Assembly: GCF_036867195.1 (NCBI RefSeq)
Contig: NZ_JBAJII010000005.1
Coordinates: 1 to 48,026, forward strand
Direction: 5' to 3'
Length of the DNA: 48,026 bases
Source: Arthrobacter sp. Soc17.1.1.1
Lineage (GTDB): Bacteria; Actinomycetota; Actinomycetes; Actinomycetales; Micrococcaceae
Positions 1 through 9,159 of this stretch are shown one piece after another. Numbering within the stretch: position 1 is the first letter of the stretch; each line of letters starts with the position of its first letter. Below the pieces are notes generated by a model, which did not search any database, had not been told where the DNA came from, and saw only the letters and a list, made by a program, of their open reading frames with translations. Both the position numbers and the translations under genes were made by a program.

Positions 1-1271
1 CACCGGTCATCAGCGCCATCATCAACACCGACAACACCGGCACTCTCAGCATCGACGCCCGGGAAGAGACATTCCGTGGAGAGAGCCACGCCGAGCTCCG
101 CAGCCTGCTGATGGCTCGCGTGATCGAGGAAGCGGGTAGGCGAGGCAGACCCGTACGCGTCAGCACCATGGACGAGTCCGGACTGACCAGTCTGGTTGTC
201 TCTCCCGAGGGTGAGGTCGAGGAGGAGGAATCAGCGCCCGACGGTGCAGTGGAACGGCCGTCGATGGCCACCACGCAGGCTCCCCGCACCCCGGTCGGCA
301 ACCCTGCCGGGACCACCTTCACCGCCGTTCAGACGCCTCCGACCGGGCGACGGGCGCTGCGGGAAGCCGAGTCGTTTCTGACGACGCAGGCAGCTGTGCA
401 GCCGGCCACACGGGGTTTCCGCGGCTGGATGGCATCGATGGGATTCCGCATGGCACCTTCGGCTGAAGAACTAGCTGAGCGTGCCCACATCGACGCCGTG
501 TCCCGGCACTGGCCCGGGACACGCACAGTGATGATCGCCAACCGCAAAGGTGGAGCGAACAAGACACCCACCGTGAAGAACCTCGCAGCTACGTTCGCTC
601 GCTACGGCGGCGGCGGCGTCCTCGCCTATGACGGCAACCCCGAGGTCGGGACGCTGGGCTGGCGCACCGAGCAGGGCGGACACACCGCGACGGTCCTCGA
701 CGTCCTGGACAACAGCGCGAACCTTCTGTCGACGGACGCCGTCTCCGGGCACATGTCCCGCTACGTCCACCACCAGCCCGCCGACAAGTTCGACGTGCTG
801 CGCTCGGATGACAGCCTGGTCGGCACTCACGTCATGACCGGCGACGACGTGGACTTGATCCACCGCGTGGCCGCGAAGTACTACCGGCTCATCGTGATGG
901 ATTCGGGGAACGTCGATCGAGGCTCTGATTGGGCGCGGATGATCCACCACACCAATCAGCTCGTCGTTCCCACGACCACGATGGAGGATCGGGCCGAGGC
1001 CGCACTGTTGACGCTGCGAGCCTTACAGGAACGCGACGAGCACGCCGCGAAGCTTGCCGAAAACGCGGTGGTCATCGTGTCCCAGTGGCAGCCGGGAGAA
1101 GCCGCGATCGCCGAGCGTATCGCTGAGGGCTTCCGACCCTACGTGCGTGAGGTCGTGACCGTGCCCTACGACCCGGCACTGAAATCCGGGCGTATCGTTC
1201 ACGACGCCCTGACCCCGACGACACGGCGGGCATGGCTTCGTGCGACAGCAGCGGTGGCGCAGGGCCTATGA
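1..1271 (+). CDS. ParA/MinD-like ATPase with degenerate Walker A, conjugation operon (3' part)
   Basis: This is the bulk of a 433-residue ATPase whose start is at 47996. An in-frame ATG at 111 is internal, because the frame is open to base 3. Residues 1-185 are a linker rich in Ala, Glu and Pro. The C-terminal half is a SIMIBI NTPase fold: MIANRKGGANKTPT near residues 188-201, and YDGNPEVGTLGW as the switch I equivalent. The usual KGGVGKTT has become KGGANKTP, so the P-loop Gly before Lys is Asn. The signature Lys and the GK-like Lys are kept. Such proteins accompany actinobacterial type IV secretion operons. A role in positioning or assembling the machine is inference. It overlaps the next gene by ATGA at 1268. 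Confidence 0.85.
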   Translation, partial: PVISAIINTDNTGTLSIDAREETFRGESHAELRSLLMARVIEEAGRRGRPVRVSTMDESGLTSLVVSPEGEVEEEESAPDGAVERPSMATTQAPRTPVGNPAGTTFTAVQTPPTGRRALREAESFLTTQAAVQPATRGFRGWMASMGFRMAPSAEELAERAHIDAVSRHWPGTRTVMIANRKGGANKTPTVKNLAATFARYGGGGVLAYDGNPEVGTLGWRTEQGGHTATVLDVLDNSANLLSTDAVSGHMSRYVHHQPADKFDVLRSDDSLVGTHVMTGDDVDLIHRVAAKYYRLIVMDSGNVDRGSDWARMIHHTNQLVVPTTTMEDRAEAALLTLRALQERDEHAAKLAENAVVIVSQWQPGEAAIAERIAEGFRPYVREVVTVPYDPALKSGRIVHDALTPTTRRAWLRATAAVAQGL

Positions 1272-1822
1272 ACATGACGAGCCAGAACACGAACCCGTGG
1301 GTGACGGCAGTCCAAGCTGCCGCACCCACCGCGCCGGCTCCGACGCCCGAAACCATCAGTGAGCCTGCGGTCGTTGAATTGTCCTCACCGAGGCCGCTGT
1401 TCCTCTCAGCGCATGGCGGGGCGGGAGCGACCGTGTGGGCATCCGTGCTCGACGGTCACGATGGAGGCTCTGTCACCACCTGGATGCCCAGCGACTCACC
1501 TCGAGGCGGGACCGTGCTGGTGCTGCGCAGCACCGTCGATGGAATTAGTGCAGCCAAGAAGGCGATAGCCCACCACGGCGCCAATGCCTTCACCTGCGCC
1601 CTCGCGGTCGCAGCAGCTCCCGGACGACCACCACGGGTCATCAGCGACGAGCTGAAGATTCTGGCCGGCGCGGTGCCTCTGGCTCACACACCGTGGGTAC
1701 CCACACTTCTCATCCGACGCGCCGCTCAGGCGACGACGGCTGACATTCCACCGAAAGACCTCACCAAAATCACCGCCGAGCTGACAAAAGCCGGCGTAAC
1801 CCTAGAAGGAGAAATGAAATGA
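1268..1822 (+). CDS. Conjugation operon protein of unknown function (DUF6668-like)
   Basis: A 184-residue soluble protein. I place the start at ATG 1268, in an ATGA overlap with the upstream ATPase, rather than an earlier in-frame ATG at 1232 that would overlap further. Residues 1-35 are Ala/Pro-rich. The core begins with PLFLSAHGGAGATVWA, a glycine-rich loop resembling a Walker-like NTPase entry but without Lys, followed by GTVLVLRSTVDGISAAKKAI and a Rossmann-like pattern. It looks like a degenerate P-loop partner of the ATPase. The DUF6668 comparison is from memory and not verified. It ends in an ATGA overlap with the next gene. Confidence 0.7.
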   Translation: MNMTSQNTNPWVTAVQAAAPTAPAPTPETISEPAVVELSSPRPLFLSAHGGAGATVWASVLDGHDGGSVTTWMPSDSPRGGTVLVLRSTVDGISAAKKAIAHHGANAFTCALAVAAAPGRPPRVISDELKILAGAVPLAHTPWVPTLLIRRAAQATTADIPPKDLTKITAELTKAGVTLEGEMK

Positions 1823-2094
1823 ACAAGGTCTCGACTCTCATCTCTGTCCCAGCCCAGGAGATCGCTCCCCTCCCCGTCGAAGTTCAGCGCGGCCTCGACA
1901 CAGTGCAGTTCTGGATTCAGACCATCGGCGGATCGATCGCTGTCATCGGTCTGATGCTTCTCGCGATGGGCCTGTTCTTCGCTCACAGGAACGGACAGGG
2001 CCCGGAGTTCATGGGCAAGGTCGGCTGGTGGGCTGTCGGCGCGATGATGCTGGGCCTGGCCGGGGTCATCGCCCCGATCTTTGTCGGAATCTAG
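1819..2094 (+). CDS. Small two-TM protein, VirB2/TrbC-like candidate pilin
   Basis: A 91-residue protein with two hydrophobic helices, roughly residues 33-53 (GSIAVIGLMLLAMGLFFAH) and 68-90 (WWAVGAMMLGLAGVIAPIFV), joined by a short charged loop. Size, topology and position before the bitopic and TrbL-like genes fit the VirB2/TrbC pilin slot of a type IV secretion operon. There is no clear cleavable signal peptide. The start overlaps the previous stop by 4 bp, preceded by AGAAGGAG. Function is inferred from topology and context. Confidence 0.65.
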   Translation: MNKVSTLISVPAQEIAPLPVEVQRGLDTVQFWIQTIGGSIAVIGLMLLAMGLFFAHRNGQGPEFMGKVGWWAVGAMMLGLAGVIAPIFVGI

Positions 2095-2113
2095 AGCGGA
2101 GAGCGACGATCCT

Positions 2114-2845
2114 ATGAGTGAAATTTCGGAGACCGAAGAACCGAAGACCAGTGGTGGCCTACGCCCACGGATCACGCTGTGGGCGTCGCTCGCGATCCTC
2201 GCGGTCGTCATCATCATGGCCGTCTTCCTCGTGACCAACCCGGTCCAGGATGAACCTGCAGCGCCCCCGTCGGCCTCACAGGAGTCGACGGAGAGCGCTA
2301 CCGCCGACGGAGAATGCGACGTTCCAGCGGGCGACATATCAGCCATGCCGGACCTACCAGAGGACCTTCGCTGGGAAGCTGCCAACGGCTGGACATGGCC
2401 CGTATCCGATACCTACGGGCCCACGAAGGACGAGGGCGGGTACGGCGTCTGCTTCGCACGCTCACCCCTCGGCGCGGCCCTCATGGGCGTCAGCCTGATC
2501 GCTGAAGGGAACACCGGGAATCAGCCTGAGGCCATCGAGGTCTACATCGCTGAATCTGCAGGCAAAGAGGTGTACCGCAAAACTCTCGCGGGCGAGGCAC
2601 CGGCAACCAGCCCGGCAGTCTTCTCCGGGTTCATCGTTGATTCCTTCAGCGATGACGAAGCTCGCGTCACTCTTGTAGCTGCCAACCCCGGTAGCCCTAC
2701 GGGATACGTCGGTGTCCCCGAAACTTTCCGTTGGATCGATGGGGACTGGAAGCTTCAGGTCCTCGACGACGGAAGGATCTTTCAAGGCCAACCGACAACC
2801 CCCGCCGCCGGCGACTTCATCTCCTGGGGTGAGGCGAATGGCTGA
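2114..2845 (+). CDS. Bitopic type IV secretion protein with extracytoplasmic domain
   Basis: A 243-residue protein starting at ATG 2114 behind GCGGAGAG. A TTG at 2081 would overlap the previous gene more and lacks a ribosome site. It has a short acidic cytoplasmic tail, one TM at about residues 24-46 (WASLAILAVVIIMAVFLV), then an extracytoplasmic domain with WEAANGWTWPVSDTYGP and ending in WIDGDWKLQVLDDG. The W-D-G-DW ending and topology resemble Gram-positive VirB8/TcpC-type scaffold proteins with an NTF2-like fold, but the assignment is tentative. It overlaps the TrbL-like gene by 8 bp. Confidence 0.65.
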   Translation: MSEISETEEPKTSGGLRPRITLWASLAILAVVIIMAVFLVTNPVQDEPAAPPSASQESTESATADGECDVPAGDISAMPDLPEDLRWEAANGWTWPVSDTYGPTKDEGGYGVCFARSPLGAALMGVSLIAEGNTGNQPEAIEVYIAESAGKEVYRKTLAGEAPATSPAVFSGFIVDSFSDDEARVTLVAANPGSPTGYVGVPETFRWIDGDWKLQVLDDGRIFQGQPTTPAAGDFISWGEANG

Positions 2846-4427
2846 TTGCTCGGGCCCACTTGGCGTGATCGGTTGTGCCGGGGAGGTCATCGCCGGCGGA
2901 GCGGTCAGCTCTGCGGTCGATTCCGGGGCAAACAGCCTCGGTGAAGCGATGATGGGCGGCTGGGACAGCCTGATGAAGCAGTTCCTCACTTCATGGCTAG
3001 ATGTGGGATTGCTGGTCAGTCTCGACGGCGACGCTGTGACCTGGCTGACTGATCAGCTGCAGACCATCAGCGTCTTCTTCGCCATCATCGGCATCATGAT
3101 TTCAGCGGTGTGGACGATGATTCATTTCCGCGGAGACAAAGCCGCAGGTGTCGGCAAATCACTTCTCACCGTCGTCCTAGTCACAACGGTGGGAACCGCA
3201 GCGGTACAGCTGGTCCTTACGATCGGGGACCAGTTCTCCGACTGGGTACTCGATAGCGCCGGCGTCACCGTCGACGGTCTCGGCAATCTTGGAACCGCCG
3301 CTGCAACGGTCAGCACCATCGGTCCCGGGCTGGCGATCATCGCGGGAATCTTCGGCATCATTGCCACCGCGATTCAGTGGCTGATCATGCTGATTCGCGC
3401 GACGATTCTGCCGTTGCTGATCGCGGTGTGGCCGCTCGTGGCGTCCGCGTCCATGATCCAGGGCAGTGAGCAGGCATTTTCGAAGCTCACCAAGTGGATG
3501 GTCGCCTTCATCCTCTACAAGCCTGTCGCTGCGATTGTCTACGCCTTCGCGTGGCGCTTGAAGTCCGGGGACGACGGAATCGGCGGGGTCCTGAACGGCC
3601 TTCTCCTGCTGGTGCTTGCAGTTGTCGCACTGCCGGCACTAATGCGCCTCATCAGCCCCGGCACCTCCGCACTTGGTGGCGCTGCAGGCGGATCCATGGC
3701 TCTGGCAGCTGGGGCCGCTGTGGGTAGTGCGGCTGTCTCAGCGGGTGCGGCGATCATGACTGGTGGCGGTAGCGCGGCCGCCACCGCAGGCACCGCGGGC
3801 ACCGCCGGCACCGCCGGCACCGTCAGCACTGCCGGCACCGCGGGGACCGCAGGCACCGGCGGCACCACCATGGCTGGAGAAGGCGCCGCACCCACAGCGG
3901 GCGGTACGTCGGGTACTCCTAGCTTGATAGGAGGTTCGTCGGAAACCCCTTCGGCTCCAGCCGGTGGAGCATCGGACTCTTCGGGCTCGACGCCTGACGG
4001 GGCGATTGGTTCGCCTGAGTCATCGGATAATGCGACCGCCGCGTCTGGGAATGCCGCCTCGAGCGGAACCACGGGCTCGTCGGGCTCCCCTGGATCTGAC
4101 AGCACGGCAGGCGGGGCTGTACCCGCAGCGGACGGCGGGGGCACACCTGCAGTTGACGCCGCGGCTGGAGGAGCTGCGCCTGCAGCGGACGGTGCAATTG
4201 GCAGTGCGAGTGCCGATGCCGGCGGTGGAACCGCTGGGGGCAGTGTCGCCGGTGGAGCCTCTGCCGCCGGTGAAGGAAACGCCGGCACCTCCGTCCCGCC
4301 TACGGGCGGGACCTCAGGGGGAAGTACTCGTGGAGGCGCTGCGGCGCGTTCCGCTATCGAATCAGCAGGCAAGTCCGTCGCGGACGGTGCCAAGGACGTC
4401 AACGGTGAGGATGTGATCGGCGGATGA
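2838..4427 (+). CDS. TrbL/VirB6-like polytopic conjugation channel protein
   Basis: A 529-residue protein starting at ATG 2838, inside the end of the previous gene. The longer frame from 2712 would overlap that gene by 134 bp. The N-terminal half has about six hydrophobic segments, for example ISVFFAIIGIMISAVWTMI, SLLTVVLVTTVGTAAVQLV, LAIIAGIFGIIATAIQWLIM and GLLLLVLAVVALPALM. This is typical of the TrbL/VirB6 inner-membrane channel. From about residue 300 it becomes a low-complexity Ala/Gly/Ser/Thr tail that includes an AGT-triplet stretch coded by 9-bp GCCGGCACC-type repeats. The tail is probably a flexible cytoplasmic extension. It ends in an ATGA overlap with SCO6880. Confidence 0.85.
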   Translation: MADCSGPLGVIGCAGEVIAGGAVSSAVDSGANSLGEAMMGGWDSLMKQFLTSWLDVGLLVSLDGDAVTWLTDQLQTISVFFAIIGIMISAVWTMIHFRGDKAAGVGKSLLTVVLVTTVGTAAVQLVLTIGDQFSDWVLDSAGVTVDGLGNLGTAAATVSTIGPGLAIIAGIFGIIATAIQWLIMLIRATILPLLIAVWPLVASASMIQGSEQAFSKLTKWMVAFILYKPVAAIVYAFAWRLKSGDDGIGGVLNGLLLLVLAVVALPALMRLISPGTSALGGAAGGSMALAAGAAVGSAAVSAGAAIMTGGGSAAATAGTAGTAGTAGTVSTAGTAGTAGTGGTTMAGEGAAPTAGGTSGTPSLIGGSSETPSAPAGGASDSSGSTPDGAIGSPESSDNATAASGNAASSGTTGSSGSPGSDSTAGGAVPAADGGGTPAVDAAAGGAAPAADGAIGSASADAGGGTAGGSVAGGASAAGEGNAGTSVPPTGGTSGGSTRGGAAARSAIESAGKSVADGAKDVNGEDVIGG

Positions 4428-5929
4428 GTTCCACGGTCGAGCAAGACAAGTTCGGTAACTGGCTTCGCCCCGCGGCTCCGGGCCTATACGGATTGAGTCT
4501 GGGCGGACTGATTGTGTCAGGCTCCGGCATCGTGCTGGCGCTGTTGTCGTTCCTACGGCAGCTCTACACACTGGGACTCATCATGATCCTCGTAACCATC
4601 CTTGTGGTGCTGTTGGGGCTCGTGAAGTTCGGCGGATCCTCGATCGCGGAGAAGGTCTTCAACCGGGCGAGTCTGCGAGGACGCCACAAGCGCGGCGAGA
4701 CGTTCTACGTCACCGGGGCTCTCTCCACCCTTCCCCGCGAACACGGGCAGCGGCTGCCTGGGGCGCTGGTCAACGTCGACACCATCTCCGGTGAGGACGG
4801 CCTCGGCCGGGAGTACACGCTCCTGCACCACAAGTCCGTTAAGCAGGTCACAGCCGTGTTCGGCTGCACCCCCGATGGTGCGGCCATGCAGGAGCAAGCC
4901 ACGATCAACAACCAGGTCTCGCACTACGGCGCGTGGATCTCCTCTCTCAGCGTCGAGGCTGGCCTTTCGGGTGCAACGGTCGTCGTCGACTCCGCATCGG
5001 AGTCCTCTGCCGGCCTGTGCGCGGCGGTGCGTGAGGACGTGGCACCGAACGCTCCGGCGTTCGCCAAGCAGGTCCTCGACGAAGCTGTTGGCACGCTGCC
5101 CGCGCGGACGTCGGTCGTGAACGTGTACGCCTCCCTCGTTTGGGACGCGGCCACCCTCGGGGCCACGGATGACAACCTGTCGCCGGCGGTCGCGGAGATC
5201 GCGGCCAGAATGCCCAGCCACACACAGATGCTCTCCAACGCCGGTGCCGGTGCTCCGCGCCCGCTCGTGGAGAAGGAACTGTCGAACGTCGCTCAGCTGG
5301 CCTACCAGCCTTCGCGTGACCAGGAGCTGGCGCTGGACAGCCTCACGGGCATGGAGATGGTGCGGTCGTGGGATCAGTCGGGACCGGAGTTCTTCGACGA
5401 TTCGCAAGGCCGGGTCGTGTACCACGACGGGGTGGCATCCATGACGCTGATGATGACCGTTCCGCCCGAGTCTCAGATCACGGCGCGGTCCTTTGACCGG
5501 CTGTTCGGCCCGAACCCGAAGTTCCTGCGCAAGCGCGTGGCGATCATCTACCGTCCCGTGGATCCCGGCGCAGCGGCCCGCACGGTGAACCGTCTGGTGC
5601 GGACCGCCGAGTGGAAGATCGGCACGAAGAAAGGCCGCGCCACATCGTTCGACACGAAGGTTCTAGCGATGGCCGAGAAGACGGAGCAGGAGCTGGCGCA
5701 GGGCGCGCGTTTGTCGATGTTCTCCCTGATGGTCACGGTCACGTTCGAGGCGAACGAGAAAGCCCATCGTGAGGCTGTGAATCAGGTGAAGTCGCTGATG
5801 AATCAGCTGCTCATGCCGTACAGGTTCGTGGAGCACGCCGGCTCGGCCGCGTTCCACACGACACTGCCCTTCGGCATCCTGCCCTGGAAGTACAGCAACA
5901 AGCCTTTGTGGCTGGAAGGAGTGATCTGA
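4424..5929 (+). CDS. SCO6880-family type IV secretion membrane protein
   Basis: A 501-residue protein with two closely spaced N-terminal TMs (LSLGGLIVSGSGIVLALLSF and LGLIMILVTILVVLLGLV, residues 25-68), then a long cytoplasmic region with RGETFYVTGALSTLP and a C-terminal FVEHAGSAAFHTTLPFGILPWK. This is the SCO6880 family of actinobacterial conjugation loci. The N-terminal hairpin resembles PrgI, which in other Gram-positive systems partners VirB4. The family normally lies directly before the VirB4 ATPase gene, as here. Start and stop overlap both neighbours by 1-4 bp. Confidence 0.88.
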   Translation: MSSTVEQDKFGNWLRPAAPGLYGLSLGGLIVSGSGIVLALLSFLRQLYTLGLIMILVTILVVLLGLVKFGGSSIAEKVFNRASLRGRHKRGETFYVTGALSTLPREHGQRLPGALVNVDTISGEDGLGREYTLLHHKSVKQVTAVFGCTPDGAAMQEQATINNQVSHYGAWISSLSVEAGLSGATVVVDSASESSAGLCAAVREDVAPNAPAFAKQVLDEAVGTLPARTSVVNVYASLVWDAATLGATDDNLSPAVAEIAARMPSHTQMLSNAGAGAPRPLVEKELSNVAQLAYQPSRDQELALDSLTGMEMVRSWDQSGPEFFDDSQGRVVYHDGVASMTLMMTVPPESQITARSFDRLFGPNPKFLRKRVAIIYRPVDPGAAARTVNRLVRTAEWKIGTKKGRATSFDTKVLAMAEKTEQELAQGARLSMFSLMVTVTFEANEKAHREAVNQVKSLMNQLLMPYRFVEHAGSAAFHTTLPFGILPWKYSNKPLWLEGVI

Positions 5930-7422
5930 TGCGGCACATCAAGTCCCCGCGTGGACTCACCGGTTTCGGCGGCGGACGCTGGGGAGCAGTCCCTCAGCCG
6001 CCGGCCTGGTACGCCACCTCGGCCCAGCTGCCCGGTGTCTACCCGTTCGCGGCCGGGACGTCCCGCCCGAACGTGGGCACCCCGTTGGGTCGGGATATGA
6101 ACGTCGGTACGGCGGTGTGCGGGGATATGAAGACCTGGTACGACGCGGGCCTGATCTCCGCGCCGTCCATGATGCTCTTCGGTCTCAACGGCAACGGCAA
6201 GTCATCGTTTGCGCAGCGCATGATGTACTCGATGGCCGCCCGCGGTATCGCGCCAGCGATCTTCGACCCTATCAAGAACGAGCACGGCGAGGCCGTGGAA
6301 GCTATGGGCGGCATACGTATCCGCATCGGCCCCGATAGCGTCCATAAGATCAACTTGCTCGACCTCGGCGCCCTCGGGGACGCCGCCAAGCGCGTCGGAG
6401 GAACCCTGGGCGCGGACATGCGCCGGCAGGCGATCGCGAAGGTCGTTGACCTGGTGGCTCTGGTCGTACAGATCAGCCGCGGGGAGCCGATACGTGACAG
6501 CGAGGACGCAGCCCTGGCCGCGCTGATCCGCTCAGTGATCGACCGTTCGGCCGAGCCATGGCTGGGCGACGTCTTGGCTGCGTTCGACGCGCCGCCACCG
6601 GAGGTCCTGTCCGCTACGGTCTGCCACAGCCCGGAGCAGTTCCAGGAGGAATACCGGATGCTGCACCGCTCCCTTGGTGCGCTGATGAGCGGCACGATGG
6701 GCGCCCTCGTCGGTAACAAGGGCAGCCTGCGCCTCGAGGTCGGAAATCCTGGCGGGTTCTGCTTCGATACGTCCTCCATCCCGGAGTCCAACACCAAGCT
6801 CCTGTCGGCCGCGATGCTCGCGACGTGGACGATTGGCTTCGCCACGATCGATGCCCACTACGAGCTGTCCCGTCATGACCCGTCCATCTACTGGGGCGGG
6901 TACTTCGCGGTGCAGGATGAGTTCTGGTACCCGATGCGCGCCTGTGAGGGCATCATCGACCGCGTCGACCGGCTTGGCCGCACCAACCGCGGACTCGGGA
7001 TCTCGGAGCTGAAGATCACCCACTCGCCCAAGGACTTCCTGTCGCTACCGAACGAGAAGGATCGGGCGACGGCGAAGGGCTTCACCGAGCGCAGCCCCCT
7101 GCTGGGCTTGATGGCGCTCTCACGCGATGACCTGAAGGATCTGAGCGCCATCCAACCGCTCAACGAGCGCGAGATGGACACGGTGGCCGGCTTCAACGCG
7201 CCCCCGTCATGGACGCCCGCCCTCGACGCCCAGGGGCGCCGTCTGCCCCCGCCGGGAGCCGGCAAGATCCTGTTGAAGGTCAACGGCCGGGTAGGCATTC
7301 CCATTCAGACCACGCTCACCAACATTGAGCGCGACAAGCACCCCACGGACGCGCGCAGCGATGTTGAGTCCAACCTCAAGTCGCGCAACGACGCGGACCA
7401 ACTGCAGGAGGAGGCGGCATAG
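5929..7422 (+). CDS. VirB4-like conjugation ATPase
   Basis: A 497-residue motor ATPase. ATG 5929 overlaps the SCO6880 stop and follows GGAAGGAG. A GTG at 5908 gives a longer frame without that spacing. Walker A is GLNGNGKSS at residues 85-93, and Walker B is YFAVQDEFW near residues 325-333. A C-terminal FTERSPLLGLMALSRDD segment is typical of the VirB4/AAA_10 fold. The protein is expected to power assembly of the channel and substrate translocation at the inner membrane. The N-terminal VirB4 membrane-associated domain is short, and in this family it is probably supplied by SCO6880. Confidence 0.88.
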   Translation: MRHIKSPRGLTGFGGGRWGAVPQPPAWYATSAQLPGVYPFAAGTSRPNVGTPLGRDMNVGTAVCGDMKTWYDAGLISAPSMMLFGLNGNGKSSFAQRMMYSMAARGIAPAIFDPIKNEHGEAVEAMGGIRIRIGPDSVHKINLLDLGALGDAAKRVGGTLGADMRRQAIAKVVDLVALVVQISRGEPIRDSEDAALAALIRSVIDRSAEPWLGDVLAAFDAPPPEVLSATVCHSPEQFQEEYRMLHRSLGALMSGTMGALVGNKGSLRLEVGNPGGFCFDTSSIPESNTKLLSAAMLATWTIGFATIDAHYELSRHDPSIYWGGYFAVQDEFWYPMRACEGIIDRVDRLGRTNRGLGISELKITHSPKDFLSLPNEKDRATAKGFTERSPLLGLMALSRDDLKDLSAIQPLNEREMDTVAGFNAPPSWTPALDAQGRRLPPPGAGKILLKVNGRVGIPIQTTLTNIERDKHPTDARSDVESNLKSRNDADQLQEEAA

Positions 7423-9159
7423 ATGAGTGCTCCGAACCGTAAAGGCACCCAGAACTACGCGCAGGGCATCGCGGTCTTCTCGGTTGCGGCTCTCCTGGCC
7501 GCACTTCTGGGCGGATTGTGGGTGTCCCTGCATTGGGGGTCTGCGCTGGCGAACCTGCCAGCGCCACCGTCGAACATCCGCACCCTGATCGAAGGGCTCA
7601 TTAAGGGTGAGACGCCGTGGCCGGTCCAGGCCACGGTCATTGCCGTGTCCCTGGCCGTGCTGGCCGTGGCGGGACTGATCACCACGGTGATCCTTGTGGT
7701 CACCCGCTCGGGCAAGAAAGCCCGCGTGGACAAAGCAGCTCGCTATCTCGGGAAGGGCAAGTCCCTCGAGGCGTACACCGAGCGAGGCGCGAAGGCCACA
7801 GCTCAGCGGCTGGGTGTGACGCACAGCAACGGCATCGTCGTTGGCACGGTGATCTCCTCGAAGCAGACGTTCTACCAGCCGTGGGAAGACCTCAGCCTCG
7901 ACATCTGGGGCCCGCGAACCGGCAAGTCGACGTCGCGGGTGATCCCGGCGATTCTCGATGCGCCTGGCGTTGTGGTGTCGACGTCGAACAAGCGCGACGT
8001 CGTCGACGCGACCCGCGGAGTGCGTGAGCTCACCGCCGCCGTCCATGTGTTCGACCCGCAGAAGATCGCACAGGAAGAACCTACGTGGTGGTGGAACCCG
8101 CTGAGCTACGTCACGGACGAGGACAAGGCCGCGCGCCTGACCTCCCACTTCGCCACCGCGTCCAGGGCGCCCGGCTCCCGCCCGGATGCCTACTTCGATC
8201 CGAAAGCCGAGGACCTACTGTCCTCTTTGTTCCTCGCGGCCGCACTCGATAATCGGACCATCACGGACGTCTACATGTGGGTCACGAAGCAGACGAGCCA
8301 GAAGCCGGTAGAGATCCTCGAGGCTCACGACTACCCGTTGCAAGCCGCGGGCCTGCAGTCCACGATCGATCTGACCGAGAAGCAGCGCGACGGCATCTTC
8401 GGTACGGCCGAGAAGATGGTCCAGTGCCTGAAGAACCGCAATACCCTGCGCTGGGTTACCCCTGCCGGTGGTGTGGCCGCCGACGACCCGCGCCCTCAGT
8501 TCGACCCGAAAGCTTTCGCCCAATCCCAAGAAACCCTGTACCTGCTGTCCAAAGAAGGCGTCGGCACAGCGGCGCCGCTAACCACGGCGCTGACCGTGGC
8601 CGTCGCTGAGGCGCTCGAGGAACGCGCAGAGCGGATGGGCGGCCGGCTGAAGACGCCGGCACTGTTCGCGCTCGACGAGCTGGCAAACGTCGTGAAGTGG
8701 GCGGGCCTACCGGACCAGTTCAGCCACTACGGCTCCCGCGGCATCATCGTCATGGCCATTTTGCAGTCCTGGTCGCAGGGCGTTGAGCTGTGGGGAGAGC
8801 CCAACATGCGTAAGATCTGGTCGGCCGCGAATATCAAGGTCTACGGCGGTGGCGTCGCGGAAGAAGGATTCCTGCGTGCCCTGTCAGACCTCATCGGGGA
8901 CTACTCGTACACGAGCGTCTCCCAGTCCAACGGCAAGAGCGGTGCGTCCCGCTCGAGGCAGGAATCCAAGGAACGCATCTTCGACGTGTCGAACCTTGCC
9001 GAGCTGGACCGCGGCCGCGCCGTCGTCCTGGCCTCCGGTTCCCCCGCAACACTGCTCAAAACCCGACCCTGGTACACCGGGGTTCACAAGGAGAAAGTGG
9101 AGGCGTCACTGGCGAAGTACGCGCCGCGGGAGGATGCGTCACAGGAGGACGCGGCATGA
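7423..9159 (+). CDS. VirD4/TraG-family conjugative coupling ATPase
   Basis: A 578-residue coupling protein that recruits the relaxase-DNA complex to the channel. It has two N-terminal TMs (about residues 15-40 and 72-93), Walker A WGPRTGKST at 162-170, and Walker B ALFALDELAN with the catalytic DE at about 418-419. The TraG/TraD motif region GIIVMAILQSWSQG and a LKTRPWY ending are also present. It starts immediately after the VirB4 stop. The family's usual length and motif order are intact, so it should be functional. Confidence 0.93.
   Translation: MSAPNRKGTQNYAQGIAVFSVAALLAALLGGLWVSLHWGSALANLPAPPSNIRTLIEGLIKGETPWPVQATVIAVSLAVLAVAGLITTVILVVTRSGKKARVDKAARYLGKGKSLEAYTERGAKATAQRLGVTHSNGIVVGTVISSKQTFYQPWEDLSLDIWGPRTGKSTSRVIPAILDAPGVVVSTSNKRDVVDATRGVRELTAAVHVFDPQKIAQEEPTWWWNPLSYVTDEDKAARLTSHFATASRAPGSRPDAYFDPKAEDLLSSLFLAAALDNRTITDVYMWVTKQTSQKPVEILEAHDYPLQAAGLQSTIDLTEKQRDGIFGTAEKMVQCLKNRNTLRWVTPAGGVAADDPRPQFDPKAFAQSQETLYLLSKEGVGTAAPLTTALTVAVAEALEERAERMGGRLKTPALFALDELANVVKWAGLPDQFSHYGSRGIIVMAILQSWSQGVELWGEPNMRKIWSAANIKVYGGGVAEEGFLRALSDLIGDYSYTSVSQSNGKSGASRSRQESKERIFDVSNLAELDRGRAVVLASGSPATLLKTRPWYTGVHKEKVEASLAKYAPREDASQEDAA

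Noticed and set aside
3539..4444. 301-codon minus-strand ORF rich in Pro/Ala
   Set aside because: Shadow of the low-complexity tail of the TrbL-like gene.
4553..5425. 290-codon minus-strand ORF
   Set aside because: Antisense to the conserved SCO6880-family gene and without family features.
7207..8148. 313-codon minus-strand ORF
   Set aside because: Antisense to the VirB4 and VirD4 genes, which carry intact motifs.
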